Of a stretch of DNA of 64,000 nucleotides, positions 10,801 to 22,310 are shown in pieces. Both the position numbers and the translations under genes were made by a program. The stretch is taken from positions 3,493,406 to 3,557,405 of the forward strand of contig FN649758.1 of the NCBI GenBank assembly GCA_000310025.1. The letters are read 5' to 3'. Positions within the stretch are counted from its first letter, which is position 1, and each line of letters starts with the position of its first letter. This stretch comes from Ectocarpus siliculosus (lineage: Eukaryota; Sar; Phaeophyceae; Ectocarpales; Ectocarpaceae). The notes beneath the pieces were generated by a model. The model saw nothing but the letters and a program-made list of their open reading frames with translations. It had not been told where the DNA came from and did not search any database.

Positions 10801-13800
10801 CGGGCTGCCCTCCCCCTCCCACCCCACCCCCCCCCCGCAGGAGGTTACCACCAACTCCAGCCAGCTTTTCGGCACCTGATGAATAAAAAAAAAAAATCAT
10901 AAAAAATTCCCTGGTCACGGCTGTGCATAGACAAGGCGGTTCGCCCTTGTGTTACGGCAGGAGAAACCGTGTTACTCTGATGGAGAACATGCAGGTAAAC
11001 CTCAAACTCTGATGAGTGCGGGGGGTTAAGGCCGGCCATCCACCGTGGCCAGCTATGCGGCCGTACACAAGATTGAGATTCGCACATGCATAGCACGGCC
11101 AAAGGTCGCGACGTGGTTCCCGCTCCATGACTTGTCCTAACATCTCCTTCTGATCGGTCGTGAGATTGAAAAATTCACTCCCGGTCGTGTCATCCGTACT
11201 GTAGCAGGAGCGAAACCACTACAGATTTCGTCAACAACGAGTGACGCCTTCTGTTGATGTGTTACAACAGTACCTACATCGATGGCCATGGTCAGAAGCG
11301 AAACCGCCTTGTCTTCAACAACTAAATAGCCATGCCTTTCTGTCGACCTGCCACAGCAGTGCATCGACGGTCGATGTCTTGTTGTCTGGACCGTCTTCGC
11401 GAGGAATGAAGTTGACGACGACAAATTCTAGTAGCAGGGAGGGGGTACGCAGACCCTATCCCGAACCCCAACTTCCCTGGTTGCATGCGTTGTCCAACAT
11501 GTTAACAAAATTGCAAAACACCTGCGGCGAACGCTACTGCGTTGTCTTGACCGCACCTCTCGCCCGAAGAAGAACTTGAGCCCCTTGAACAAGCGCTTGC
11601 GCCGTTCCTCCTCCCCGCCCGCGCCGTCATCAGCAAGGATTTCCTGGAGCCAGATCAGAAACAACAGAGAACAACCGAACAGTTCAATTCAACAACCTTG
11701 GAGATATCGCACGCTCTCATCCAGATTTGGCCTGCTCCAACGCTGTCCGGCGATTTCTTTCCAAACAACAACATGCATGGTACCACGCTCGCCTGCCTGT
11801 CTCACCACCTGGATGCTAGGAGACAAAAAACGCAACCTAGGAGAAAAAACAAAACAAAATCTATTCTTCACAAAATACTCACCTCCCCCTCCTCCGTCCG
11901 GGACATGAACGCCTCCTCGAGGGGCACCGTCAACGCGTCCCCCATCTCCGCGTCCTCTTCGTCACCCTCCGCGAGCCCCCCTCCCTCGATCGCCGCCGAG
12001 CCGCTTGAGGCGGCGGCTGCCGCAGCTTCCTTGTCTGCACGCGAGATCTGACCAAGCTTGGCCTCTAAGGACTGTTGTCGTTGTCGTCAGCGTCGTTGAC
12101 AAGAATAAAATCCATCGCGGGGGGGGGGGGGGGGAGGAGGGAAAAAACGAAAAAGGCCCTTTTTTAAGGGGGTGGAAATAAGAAGCTTTCNNNNNNNNNN
12201 NNNNNNNNNNNNNNNNNNNNNNNNNNNNNNNNNNNNNNNNNNNNNNNNNNNNNNNNNNNNNNNNNNNNNNNNNNNNNNNNNNNNNNNNNNCCCGGGAGTT
12301 TGGCCAAGGTTGGCCTTTAAGGAATTTTTTTGTTTTTTTTAGGGTTGTCCAAAAAAAAAAAATCCCTTGGGGGGGGGGGGGGGGGGGAGGAGGGATAGAC
12401 GGATGAGGTCCGTTTTGTAGGGTGCTGGAAGTAGGATGCTTCGATCAAAGCTCAGACCGCGTTTTTTACGTCACGTAAGACAGGAAGCAGCAACTCCGGT
12501 AGTGGTGTAGTTTGCCGTGTTTTTGCACCCAGTGTCTGAGGGAACGATTTGCCACTCGCGGCCTGTGCACGTCATTCTGGCCGAGGCGCACCGGGAATAC
12601 GTATCGAAAGTTGTGGGGGGGGGCAATTTTTCCGCCCCCCACGCCCTGCCCGTTCTACGAAGAGGTTTCCTATCGTTCTGGAATACGGGAAACCGCGATT
12701 TTTCCGCTCCCGATCCCCCCCCTCCCTCCCTGACAGAACAACCACGTCCGTCGCCTGATCTAGTGCGTGTTCGAGTACAAGCCGGATCAAGCATGAGTAG
12801 CACCAACGTTCCGTCGGAGAAAACACAAGCTCACGTGTATGCTCCATGTATCAAGCGATTCCGGCGAGGCCACCGCAAGAGAGCGCTCTTAGCTAATTTG
12901 TCCCGCAGCGGGTGGATCATTAAAACCCCCAAACCCTAAAGGACCCCCTCCCCCTTCGCTTCTTTGCTGGCTGAGCATGAAACCAACCCTACACCAATCT
13001 CTTGAGCCTGGCTGACGCGCACGAAACCGCGCATAACCGTAGGCGTCGTTTTACACAAAACACACCTTGAGCTTTTTCCCCTCCTCCTTCACCCTCTTCT
13101 TGGCCTCCCTCCGCTCCTCCTTCGTGCTGGGCAGCACCCGGTGCTCCTCCTCCTCCTCTTCCTCGCCATCCGCGGGCCCACCGACACCCTCCTCGTCCCC
13201 GCCCCCCGCCCCCTCAAGGCTCTGCGTCTTGAGAGTTGACAGTCCCGCGTCGGCCCCGTCTAGCTCCGCGTCCAGGGTCGGAGGATACCTGCCATCCCAG
13301 CCGAACCGGCAGGCATACAAATGAGTGCCCGTTCACGCCCGAAAAGCAACAAGAGGGACAAAGCTGACATGGGTTGCTACTGCTGCATCTGATGCGCTTC
13401 CGACACGGCCGCTGTTACGCGCGATGGTTGCCGTAGCTGCTCCAAGAAAAGGGTCGCCTATGTCGATTCCGCCCGCAAGCGAAAGCCTCGTTTCGTCTTT
13501 CGGTGTAGCAAGAAGCAACGAGGGCGAAATACCCCCCAACCCTCGCAGATATACACATACCTGAGGTCCAGGGTGTGGAAGAGCTTGAACATGGCGAACT
13601 TCAGGAGTGTCTCGTAGAACTCGAGGAAGGTCATCATGATCGTGAAGTCCACGTCGCGCGGGTAGCGGGTGGTGAACATGTGCGGGGTGACCCAGGTGAC
13701 CGGCTGGCCCATCACCTGAAAGCGTGGCGATTGCATGAGAGCAACAACAAGAAGACTTTTTATTGTTGGGGTGAGGAAATACAAAAAAATAGCGAAACCA

Positions 13801-16800
13801 GCGTATGTGACGGTCAAGCCGAACACACCGTTCAGCGAGACGATGCAAAAGCTCAAAACACAACACAGACGTGAATCACTAGGTGCATCCTATTTATCGG
13901 TTGTTGTGTCGTATCAAGACAAACGAACATCCCGCAGGAAGTTCCGTTTGGGGCAACGGAGTATCAAAAACTTCACAAGCTACACATGATTGCTGGTAAA
14001 CTTGTCTTGTGTGGTTAATTTTTAAGTGACGTTAGCCTTGGTCGTCTCATACGCAATCGCCGGTAATTGTACGCTGCTCCGGTGCCGGCTGTGATACAGT
14101 CCAGGGGTTTCTACATCTGAGGTGGATTCGATACGCGCAAGTATGTCGCGTCAAGGGGGGGGGGACGACAAGTTGGTGGTGGTCGTTTTCCAAAGGAGCA
14201 CACGACGATCACGTCAGACCGAACTCTCAACCACCTCGGGCGCTTTTTCGTTTGCTTTTTTTCCCCTCGTGAGCAACAACCACACCGCGGAACGACGCAG
14301 TGACCGAATAAACTCTGACCACGCCTACTGCTGTACCTCTGCCTGGAAATAGATGCCCTTGATGGAGACGAACACCTTGGAGAGACACTTTGCCTTGGAC
14401 ACGTAGAACGACCACTCCTTCACAAGACGCTTGCACGTCTGCGTGTGCGCCGAAGATTGCCGACGCATCTGAGGGGATGGGGGGCGGGGTAGGAATCACG
14501 TGACCAACCACAAACGAAACCATGCCGACCAAAACTGTAACTGCAAGTCGACAAGATGCTACTGTACCATGAGCGAAAAACAAATCTCGGGTATCCCGTA
14601 TTCAACTTGCGCGTGGGTGCGTTGAACATCAGATCACACACTCATCTACTCCAGGAGGTCTATCCATCATTGCCGAAGGAGGACTTGCTCCAGTACCCAA
14701 ACATTAGCCATCACAGCCCAGGTTCACAATCTGTGCCGTATCAATTTTTCCACCATCCCATCAGGATAAAACCTCCCCAGTGGTTCCCACAATCGAGACT
14801 TCTCCCTCCTACCGTGCTCAGCTGAGCATCGACAGGAACGTTGCTCACTATTGTGTTGTACCTCGCCTTGTGATGAATATATCTCCGGAAAGTATGTAGA
14901 GAAAGACGCAGCAACCAACAAGGAGATGGTAGCAGCAGCACCCAGAATAAAATAACAGCAACGTCGCTTTTATCACAATACCCATCAATCAACACCGCCA
15001 CCAACATCAACAACGACGACGACAACAGCAGCAGCAGCACCTGCGGAAGAGAGGCGAAGAGATGCACGAGAGACAAGGCGTCGTCCAGGTCGCGGACAGC
15101 GTCGACGAAGCGCGGGTATCGCTCCTTCACCAGGTGGTCCAGCTTGTACGTCGGCCTCTCGTTCAGCTCTTTGCGCTGGGAGAGCGGACAGAGAGAGCAG
15201 AGGACGCGGACGGAAACAACTCAGCCCGCCGAGCCACACCACCACGACCACACCGGTAGTGGTACCGGCAAGGACAGGAGCCGCAAATGCAACAACACGA
15301 AGAGTACCAGTACCAGTACCAGCAGCAGCAGCAGCGTTGTCTTACCTGCGCGTCCTTGATGTTCTTGCGACCGATGGTGCGCCGCAGCTTCCGCATGAAG
15401 GCCTTGAAGTCACGGAAACTCTGCAGCACGGGCTCGTGCGCGAGGAAGCCGACGTCCTTGATGTGGTAGTACGTCTTGTCCTGCAAAGCGCCCAACAAAA
15501 AAAAAGTATGGTTAGCCTTGAACACTGTCTTTTAACATGGGAGATCCTGTGACACTTTGGACGTTGCAGCAGGCGAGGGAGGTAGAGATACCGCGGGACG
15601 CAAACACTGCCCTTCGAGTTGCCACCCAGGCTGAAACTGTAACATTGTCTCCGATACTTCAACCAACAGCATTGACGGTCGCTGATAGAGACGATCAGAT
15701 ACTGGTTCGAGCCAAGATGATGATGGAGCCGTACCAAGGGGCCCCCGTACAATGAAAAACGCAGCTTAGGCGGCGCAACTGGAGTCTCAGCCCAGCTCGA
15801 TGAAAGCACTTAATACTCGTAGTAAGCACACAGCCAAAACCTTGGCCAGACGTGAAAACAAAATCCGAAGTATTGCCCGGTGGTGAACTTGGAGGGTGCA
15901 AGCACATGGACCAGAAAAAAAAAAAGAAGACAAAACAGAGCAGAGTAACACACTCGCCTTTCCAGACGCCTTCTTGGAAGGATCTCTCGGGTACACTCCC
16001 TTCAGGATGCACAGCCGCCGGAAGTCTCGCAAGGAGATTTGCAGCCTGCGGAGCACCTGAGGTCGCAGCGGTGGTTTGTTTCGTACAGTATGTACCAAGG
16101 CAAGGCACGACGAGGTTCATAGTTGTTTAGATCGATGGCATCTGATGCGAAGGGGGGTCGTCGAGTTCAGTGTCGTTGGCATTGGACGTCGGTGCCGGCT
16201 TGACAGTAGCCGCCCTCGAATTATGTCAACAATTTGGCGCAGCTGAAGAACAGGAGAGGAGGTGTTGGCGACCGCTTGCTGCAGAAGTCTAGCAACATCT
16301 ACTATACAAAAACTTGGCCAATTCGTGGATCATGAGACTCCCCGTACCACTGCTGTGCAGGGGAGGGAAAAAAAGGGCGAGCGGGCAGTCACCAGGATAA
16401 CATGTTGAGAATTGATCGCGCGGTGCAGCGTCTTGTCAACTCCTACCAGGTACGTGGGCCACACAAAACGAAGGATATTGCGCCGCATTTTTTGAAGCAG
16501 TCGCCGTCCATGGCAGCTCGATTACCGACTACAAAAATGGTACTACTGTACACAGCAAGAAGTTCTCTGCTCCACCCCTTGGCCGGGCAATGGAGAGAGC
16601 ATTGCCGAGAATCATGCCACCCACTGCTGGCCGACGACCACTAGGCGCCACACGCTATACTGCTGGGACACTGCACTTGCGCACCGCTGCTGTCTACCAC
16701 TGACTTTGAGTTCACGAACCCAACCCCACAACAGCGGTCTTACGCCGTATGGCACAGAGGAGACAACTGTTGCTACCGATCGACACACCCACACACCTGG

Positions 16801-16961
16801 GCGCGCGTGAGGTAGCTGGCCGCCGCTCCTTTCTCGCCCTTCTTGAGCTCCTTGCCCATCCGCTGGGTGCGCCGCTTAGACCCCATCTTGCGGTTGATCT
16901 TGGCCTTGACGCTCTTCGGCTTGGGCCTCGACTTCGGCCGCGCCTTCACGTGGTTCCCCAT
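7816..16961 (-). CDS. PES1: Pescadillo homolog, ribosome biogenesis factor (13 exons)
   Basis: Pescadillo (yeast Nop7) joins the nucleolar PeBoW complex with BOP1 and WDR12 and is needed for 27S pre-rRNA processing and 60S subunit maturation. Exons, in gene order: 16961-16797, 16056-15958, 15480-15346, 15175-15041, 14468-14337, 13715-13561, 13288-13066, 12047-11883, 11643-11557, 10875-10768, 9933-9667, 8997-8632, 8019-7816; they encode 746 codons plus stop. Family landmarks read through in order: [51 protein letters not shown] and GQPVTWVTP (Pescadillo_N, about residues 45-320), then the BRCT domain over exons 9-11 with [23 protein letters not shown] and LLPVARY (Trp490), then Glu/Ser-rich acid and a Lys-rich tail. 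It is longer than the usual 580-650 residues because of a basic N-terminal extension and acidic inserts. All phases are 0 except exon 6/7 (phase 2). Intron 2 is GC-AG. A gap lies in intron 7. Confidence 0.95.
8111..8190 (-). repeat. E2 dispersed repeat, copy a (in last pescadillo intron)
   Basis: About 70 bp (TGTGTGACCCCGGCTGATAC ... CGCCGAAAGGCCTTC ... CGGCGCCAGAA, read on the minus strand) recur with few differences at 21771-21841. It lies in sense orientation within the last intron. Confidence 0.75.
9505..9615 (+). repeat. E1 terminal fragment c (antisense in pescadillo intron 11)
   Basis: It matches the right terminus of E1 (GAGCCTGGTCCGG ... GGGATGCGAGGTCA ... CATGCACGACTATGAGTAC) and then runs into a C-rich tract. 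It holds TCTAACGACTAC, a branch-point-like sequence on the plus strand, although the host gene reads the other way. Confidence 0.75.
9985..10050 (-). repeat. E1 diverged terminal fragment e (before pescadillo exon 11)
   Basis: Read in gene sense, GTCCTGGCATTGTAGGGATTG with GAGGTCTGATGG resembles the E1 terminus. It is followed, about 40 bp on, by a C-run and the 3' splice site of exon 11 at 9935-9934. Confidence 0.5.
10400..10616. mobile_element. MITE, family shared with 32.1 kb (diverged copy in pescadillo intron 10)
   Basis: The ends are diverged inverted repeats (left ACCGTAGGCGACACAAGATA, right inverted counterpart around GGTATCTACCGTCATGTCA). The middle contains CTCTCGACGAGAC and CCGTTTTCGGCGCT, which recur in reverse complement in the copy at 32096-32316. 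About 217 bp with no coding capacity. It sits entirely inside an intron. Confidence 0.75.
11429..11497 (-). repeat. E3 dispersed repeat, copy b
   Basis: Reverse-complement match to 6612-6690, just downstream (in gene sense) of pescadillo exon 9. Confidence 0.7.
12191..12290. other. Assembly gap (100 N) in pescadillo intron 7
   Basis: Exactly 100 N, the convention for a gap of unknown size. Both flanks contain the same order of landmarks (AAGCTTGGCC-like, a G18-20 run, GAGGAGGGA, and a ...GGAA..AAG.AGC/TTTC end), so they look like two readings of one locus around a long G-run. Confidence 0.9.
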
Positions 16962-17403
16962 GGTCTACCGCGCTGCGAGTTCTATCAATCCGTTACCGCC
17001 TAGGGGTGCTGTTGTCCTGCCGTCACGTGCTCTACAAGCCAAGCTACTGTAGGTGGTGGTGAGGTGCGTGGTCGGTGGTCATGCGGCGCTTTAGGAGTTC
17101 GTAAAATATTCGCGTTTTGGTTCTCACTTTCCGCGCGCGGTGAGATCAGTCTCTCGCCGCTGACACGCACCAGCAAGCGCCAAGCCACCACACAGGGCAA
17201 ACAGCAGCAACCCGCCAAACTGTCTTGCTTTGGCGACCAGCTCACACAACGCACTGGTTGTTTGTTGGGCAAGTGCCCCTGATCGCGAGAGGAACTCAGG
17301 TGCTTTCGCCGCGAGAGTTCAACGAACGGGAGTCGCTGGGAACACGAGAAAGCAAGAAGCCGAGTGTCCTTTCCGAAGGCGTTCGAGAGAGCGGCGGCAG
17401 TGG
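16962..17403. promoter_or_regulatory. Divergent promoter region between pescadillo and the mitochondrial carrier
   Basis: The two start codons face away from each other across only 442 bp, so the region must hold both promoters and both 5' UTRs. I see no clear TATA box at a useful distance. Co-regulation of a nucleolar and a mitochondrial growth gene is possible but only an inference. Confidence 0.5.
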
Positions 17404-18883
17404 ATGCCATTCCAGTGCCTCTCCGAAGACATAGCCGCCGCCCCAGTTCCGATGGATGTCACCCCGACGCAGCGCATGATGTCGGCGTGCGCCGGAGTGC
17501 TGGCGACAAGCCTGGTGGTGACCCCGATGGGTGAGAAGGACGGCTTATTGTTTCGTTTTTGGCCTTTCCCCACGCGCTAACAACAACGCCGCCAAACTTC
17601 CCATTCGAAAACGACTGCGTTCCAGAGAGCCAGCCTCGAGGGCACAGGCGCGGGCAGTTGTTGCGCAATTATTAGGCCGGGATAGAAGATTACGACCCCG
17701 ATGCATGACCTCAGGCGTCGAATAGTCGAGAGAAACAAGACATATGCTTTGACCGTTTGCCACCATCCACAATTCCTCTCGTTGGCAATTTGCTGTCGAT
17801 TCAGGGCACGTGCATCAAGCAGGGCACACGCCCAAAGCACCGTTCTACCTACAACCATCACGTCACCCGTGACCACGAGAGCCGAGCGGCTTTGTCTCGA
17901 GACTGCTGCTTGTACCGATCTATTTTCTTCGTGTACACAACACACACGTGATGTTGAAGACGATTTCATCTGCGAGCGAGAACGGTACACGGTGACCATG
18001 ATATGACGAATCACGTAAATGTACAAGCAGCAGTACACTGTAGGTGTGCATCCAGGGTGGCTTTTGAACGGTGGGGGCCTTACGCTCGTCTTGTTGGCGT
18101 TTTCGAGGCCCCCGTATGCGTACATACCTGTATGTCCAAAGTCTTGCCATCTATAACACAAATAGTATAATGCGAACTGAGGTAATGAATAGTAAATATC
18201 GGTAGTGCTGTTGGTCCACTCTAATTTCAATACTGCAAGGTACGTATTTGTAGTCGTGGCCAAATTACAGTATTGCCGTCAAGGTACTCGTCGAACGCTG
18301 GAACAAAGGCTACCGACAACCAGCGCTAGCACGGCGTATGTTCCTACCCTTTGCTTTACAGACCACATCGGCGGCATTTTGGATGAGTTGGTGCTGTCGC
18401 GCTGCCCCTGGGAGAAGGGCGTTGTTACACACTTGCCCTATACGGGTGGTATGCATACAGAAGTAGTAGGCGACGGAAAAAATATCGAAGAAAACCCGCC
18501 AAAGCGAGTTCTTCAGCAGGCATCTGTAACTTTGTCGTACATGCCACTACTGATAATAACGCGCAAGACAGCAGAGACAGGCACGCGGTGTCGCTTCCCC
18601 AGATCACCACTATTCAACAAGGAAGATGGCCCCATGTTGTGGTACCCTAAATGGCCAGAGGGAGCACATTCTCCTGCGTGACCCATGAGCACCATGGGCT
18701 TCCGCGAGTTTTCTTGGCTGTCTCGCAGGACGCTCGTCACTCCTGTTGTTTCTTCATCAGTCCGATCGCGCTATCTATTCTGTGTATAGCGTTTCAGCAT
18801 TGTGCAGGGCCTTCGCCTCCACGAAATATCTTTGTGGCCGACGAGGCCTTTGCTAACTCGTTTAGCCCTCTGTCCGTCTGTCC

Positions 18884-18917
<34 letters not shown>

Positions 18918-20912
18918 GTCTTCTTCGGCCTGGCCTCCCCTCTCCGCTCTGGCCATTATTCAGACGTGGTGAAGACGCGAGTGCAGGCGGCGCAGGCAGA
19001 GTACGTCAGCCAGCAGACGGCGTCCTCCCTCAACGCCGGCCGCTGCGGCAACGAGAACTGCCACCAGTGCGCGGCGCCACAGGGCAGAACGTACACCACC
19101 TCCGCCCGGGCCACCCTGGCCGGCTTCGACGGCACGGCTTCTAGCGCAGCAAGGCTAGCGCTAGAGGCGGCTACAACGGCAGCGCCGCCACCGAGGGAGA
19201 GAATACCGGCCCTGCCCACCGGCACCGTGGCCGCGCTGATGCACATCGCGAGGTGGGAGGGTCCCCGCGGACTGTACCGGGGCCTGGACGCGTCCCTCGT
19301 CATGGCGATCCCCTCCACCGTGCTCTACTACACCGTGTACGACGACTTCCTGGCGCGGCTGGAGAAGGCCGGGGTGGGGAATCTCGCCGCACCGGCGACG
19401 GCGGGCTCTAGCGCCCGCCTGCTGGCCACTGTAGTGATGGCGCCGCTGGAGCTCGTGCGCACGCGCGCGCAGTCGCACGGGGGGGGAGGGCCGGCGGCAC
19501 CTGCTGCGGCTCAGAGGGCGGCGGCGGTTGCGACGGGGCCGGGGAGAGGGGCGGGGTTGTGGGGCGAGATACCGCTGGTGGGATCGGTCGGGCGGGACCT
19601 GACGAAGGTTTTCCAGGAGGAGGGGATGGCGGCGCTCTGGCGGGGGGTGGGGACGACGATGTGGAGAGACGTGCCGTTCTCGATGGTGTACTGGCTGGGG
19701 TACGAGAACCTCAAGGCCGGCCTAGGGTGCGGAAGGAAAGGGGGAGCTCCGGCGGCGTCGGCGGCAGGGGGGGGGGGTCGGGGGACGGCGGGGCTCGCCG
19801 AGGAGAGGGGGTCGGCGGATTTCTTGTTGCGATCGTTGGTGGCGGGGGCGGTGTCCGGCATGGTGGCGAGCCTGTTGACACACCCCTTTGACGTCGTGAA
19901 GACTCAGCGACAGGTGCTGGTGGATGTGGTGCCCGGTGAGTTCCTCCGCTTAAGGTGGCCCGTCGTGTGCTGCACGAGGCAGAAGCACCGCAGGTAGCGC
20001 TTGCGTGCCCCCTGGTGACCTCGCCACTTACAACAGTCCTCGTTCTTGTTTTTGGTGACGTACAGTATGCACAACATGAGGCATGTGTTTGCTGCAGACA
20101 CGGCTATGTGAATAGCCAGTGTTGTGTTGCAACCCTTAGGGAGCGAGGAAATATGTCGGTGTGTGAGTGGATACCTGCTGTTGTGATCGTTGTGTCTGTC
20201 AGTTTATATCCTTTTTTTCTCTCCCGGGACATTGAAACATTCAATGACCGCCCTCTGTACGCCGAGCGGGTGGGTCTGCTGCCCCCATTAGCAACAACGC
20301 CACCCAACGCCAACGATTGCTTTGCTGTGTCGTGGGGATGGGTTAGCCACAACAACGTACGCGCATCACTAGAGATAGGCAGGGATCGTCCCGCTGCTTG
20401 TGAATTACCGGCCTTGACTGGCAAGAAAAATTGGCAGTGCACTAGCCGGTGACGCGCGTAGTTATCTCTGGTTTCGTTCGGTTTTGGGCGAGGAACTCGC
20501 GAATCGACGCGCGCTACCGCATCGATGCGCACCATATGGCGTGTGCCCCGGTGGTTGTGCCGAGAACGATTGTCATGCGGCGCCGTAGTACCGACATCAA
20601 GATTCATTTTCCAACCCCCTCGCCTTGTCCCTTCCCCGTGCCTCCCGGACAGAATCTGGTTGCGAGCACCGGCCACCACCCCCGCCCCGGAGGGAACCTG
20701 GCACGTTCGACGTCATGCGAAATATCGTGAAGAGCAAGGGGCCGGCGGGACTGTTCACGGGCGCGTTGGCGCGTGTGGGCAAGGTGGCGCCGGCGTGCGC
20801 GATCATGATGATCAGCTACGAGGCGGGCAAGCGTTTCTTCGGAGAGAGAAACGCAGCAGCAGCAGCAGCAGCTTCAGCTGCTGCTCCGTCTGCTACGGCA
20901 GGGACTACTTAA
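17404..20912 (+). CDS. Mitochondrial carrier, SLC25A39/40 (MTM1) group (3 exons)
   Basis: Members of this group sit in the mitochondrial inner membrane and support matrix glutathione import, Mn-SOD and Fe-S supply. Exons 17404-17530, 18964-19935 and 20653-20912 close in frame at 452 codons plus stop. All three carrier signatures are present: PMDVVK (residues 41-46), PLELVR (203-208) and PFDVVK (350-355), each starting one of three repeats. LYRGLDASLVMAIPSTVLYY, LWRGVGTTMWRDVPFS and APACAIMMISYEAGKRFF match SLC25A39 closely, more than other carriers. The first matrix loop has Cys70, Cys75 and Cys78, the region where human SLC25A39 has regulatory cysteines. Gly/Ala-rich inserts lie in repeats 2 and 3. 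Start codons at 17452 and 17230 are also in frame; 17404 is a compromise. Intron 1 (1433 bp) ends beside a (CTGT)n run. The gene shares its promoter region with pescadillo. Confidence 0.93.
18868..18920 (+). repeat. (CTGT)n microsatellite before the carrier's exon 2
   Basis: About 12 tetranucleotide units (CCGT/CTGT) lie 45 bp upstream of the 3' splice site at 18962-18963 and make up part of its pyrimidine-rich tract. Confidence 0.85.
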
Positions 20913-22310
20913 ACCACTCTTGATACGCACGTGGGGTTTAGGTCTCGAAACTTGTACGACTGAAAGAATATACGATTGACGCTCTTTTTTAGTCGGTGTA
21001 ACGAGTGAAATATGTCGGTGTTTCGGCTGCCTGCAACACGCTGCGCGGTCGCTGCGTCTGAGGTTGGGACGGGATTATTTTGTGCTTTCGGCTACCGCTT
21101 GTCTCCCGGCATTGCTGTGTTTGCGGGAAGCGCGCGTGTTGCGAAAGGTGCTGCTCCGGTGTGTGTGCTTTGTTCTTTCATTCCCGTCACTCGCAGAAAG
21201 TTGGCTGTCCAAGACGAAGGGCGGGGGTTATTTTTCCAAGACTGTGATTTCAGTGTGCCTCAAGGCTGAGTTTCGTTGGTAGTGAGATGTGGAGAGGGGC
21301 CGATGGTGTGGCATCCCATGGTGTGGCATGCACCGCCTGTCAAGCACCAGTACGCACTACTCCTGGCCTTGAGCTTAAATTCCACTAGTTGTCTTTCGCC
21401 GCCGCTTGTGCGATTTACTTTGTGTCTCATGTGAGGTGTGCGCAGGCTATTTGCGCGTGGCGTTTTCCTTTTTTCCCCCCAAGAGTTTGGAGGTCGGCAC
21501 TTTGTAAATTGCTCTACAATTTTTAAATGTTGGATATTCCGGTGAAGCCCTGAGTGGCGCGTCGTTTACTTTTTCCTTGTTGCATAACGCACACACTACG
21601 ACTTTCCTCAGCTACTACAAGTTCCGACGTCAGGGATGCGAAATGCTGATTTCTGGACGTCCTTGCCGATTTTCGTCGTAGGTTTGGGTGGAGATCTACG
21701 ACGTGAGCTCGGGTTTGCGCTAATGAGAGGTACAATCTTGTAACATATCGGACTCTTCCTGTTCCTGTGTTCCTCTTGTGTGACCCCGGCTGATACGTCA
21801 GGTATATACGCCGAAAGACCTTCGAATCGGCGCCAGAATAGATGGAACGAACACACACACACCGGCAAACCTTCAACAACAACAGCAGAGTGAGGGTGGA
21901 CGAGCGGAGTGAAAAATCTCACACATGCTTCAGCAAGCACAGCAGTGGGGAGCGTATCAGCAATGTAAGAAGACAGATCATTATTTATCTGGAAATCGCT
22001 GAAAGACAAACACCTTCCTGCCTGCCAATGCTGGCTGGACTACGGTTGATATGTCGTGCTATAGCAGTCGCTCATGCTGGCAATGCTGGCAACGACAGTA
22101 GCTCATGCTGGCAAGTGCGAAATGCTGGATCCACGGGGGCCGGAGATGGTACTAAAGGTTGACAATGCGACCCCCCAATGAACGTTTACACTATCCACGG
22201 CCCCCCTCTGCTCGCTTGCTCGCTGTGCTCGTCGTGCGTTACACGCACGGACTGCACCTCCTGCTGCCGCTGCCGCCTCTTGTCTCCTGCGTACTCCCTT
22301 TCACACCACG
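20913..22310. other. Intergenic: carrier 3' end, E2 repeat, ChaN gene promoter
   Basis: No gene seen. It contains E2 copy b (21771-21841). The ~450 bp before the ATG at 22311 should include the promoter and 5' UTR of the ChaN gene. Confidence 0.5.
21771..21841 (+). repeat. E2 dispersed repeat, copy b
   Basis: Matches 8111-8190 (minus strand) over about 70 bp, sharing TGTGTGACCCCGGCTGATAC and CGGCGCCAGAA. Confidence 0.75.
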
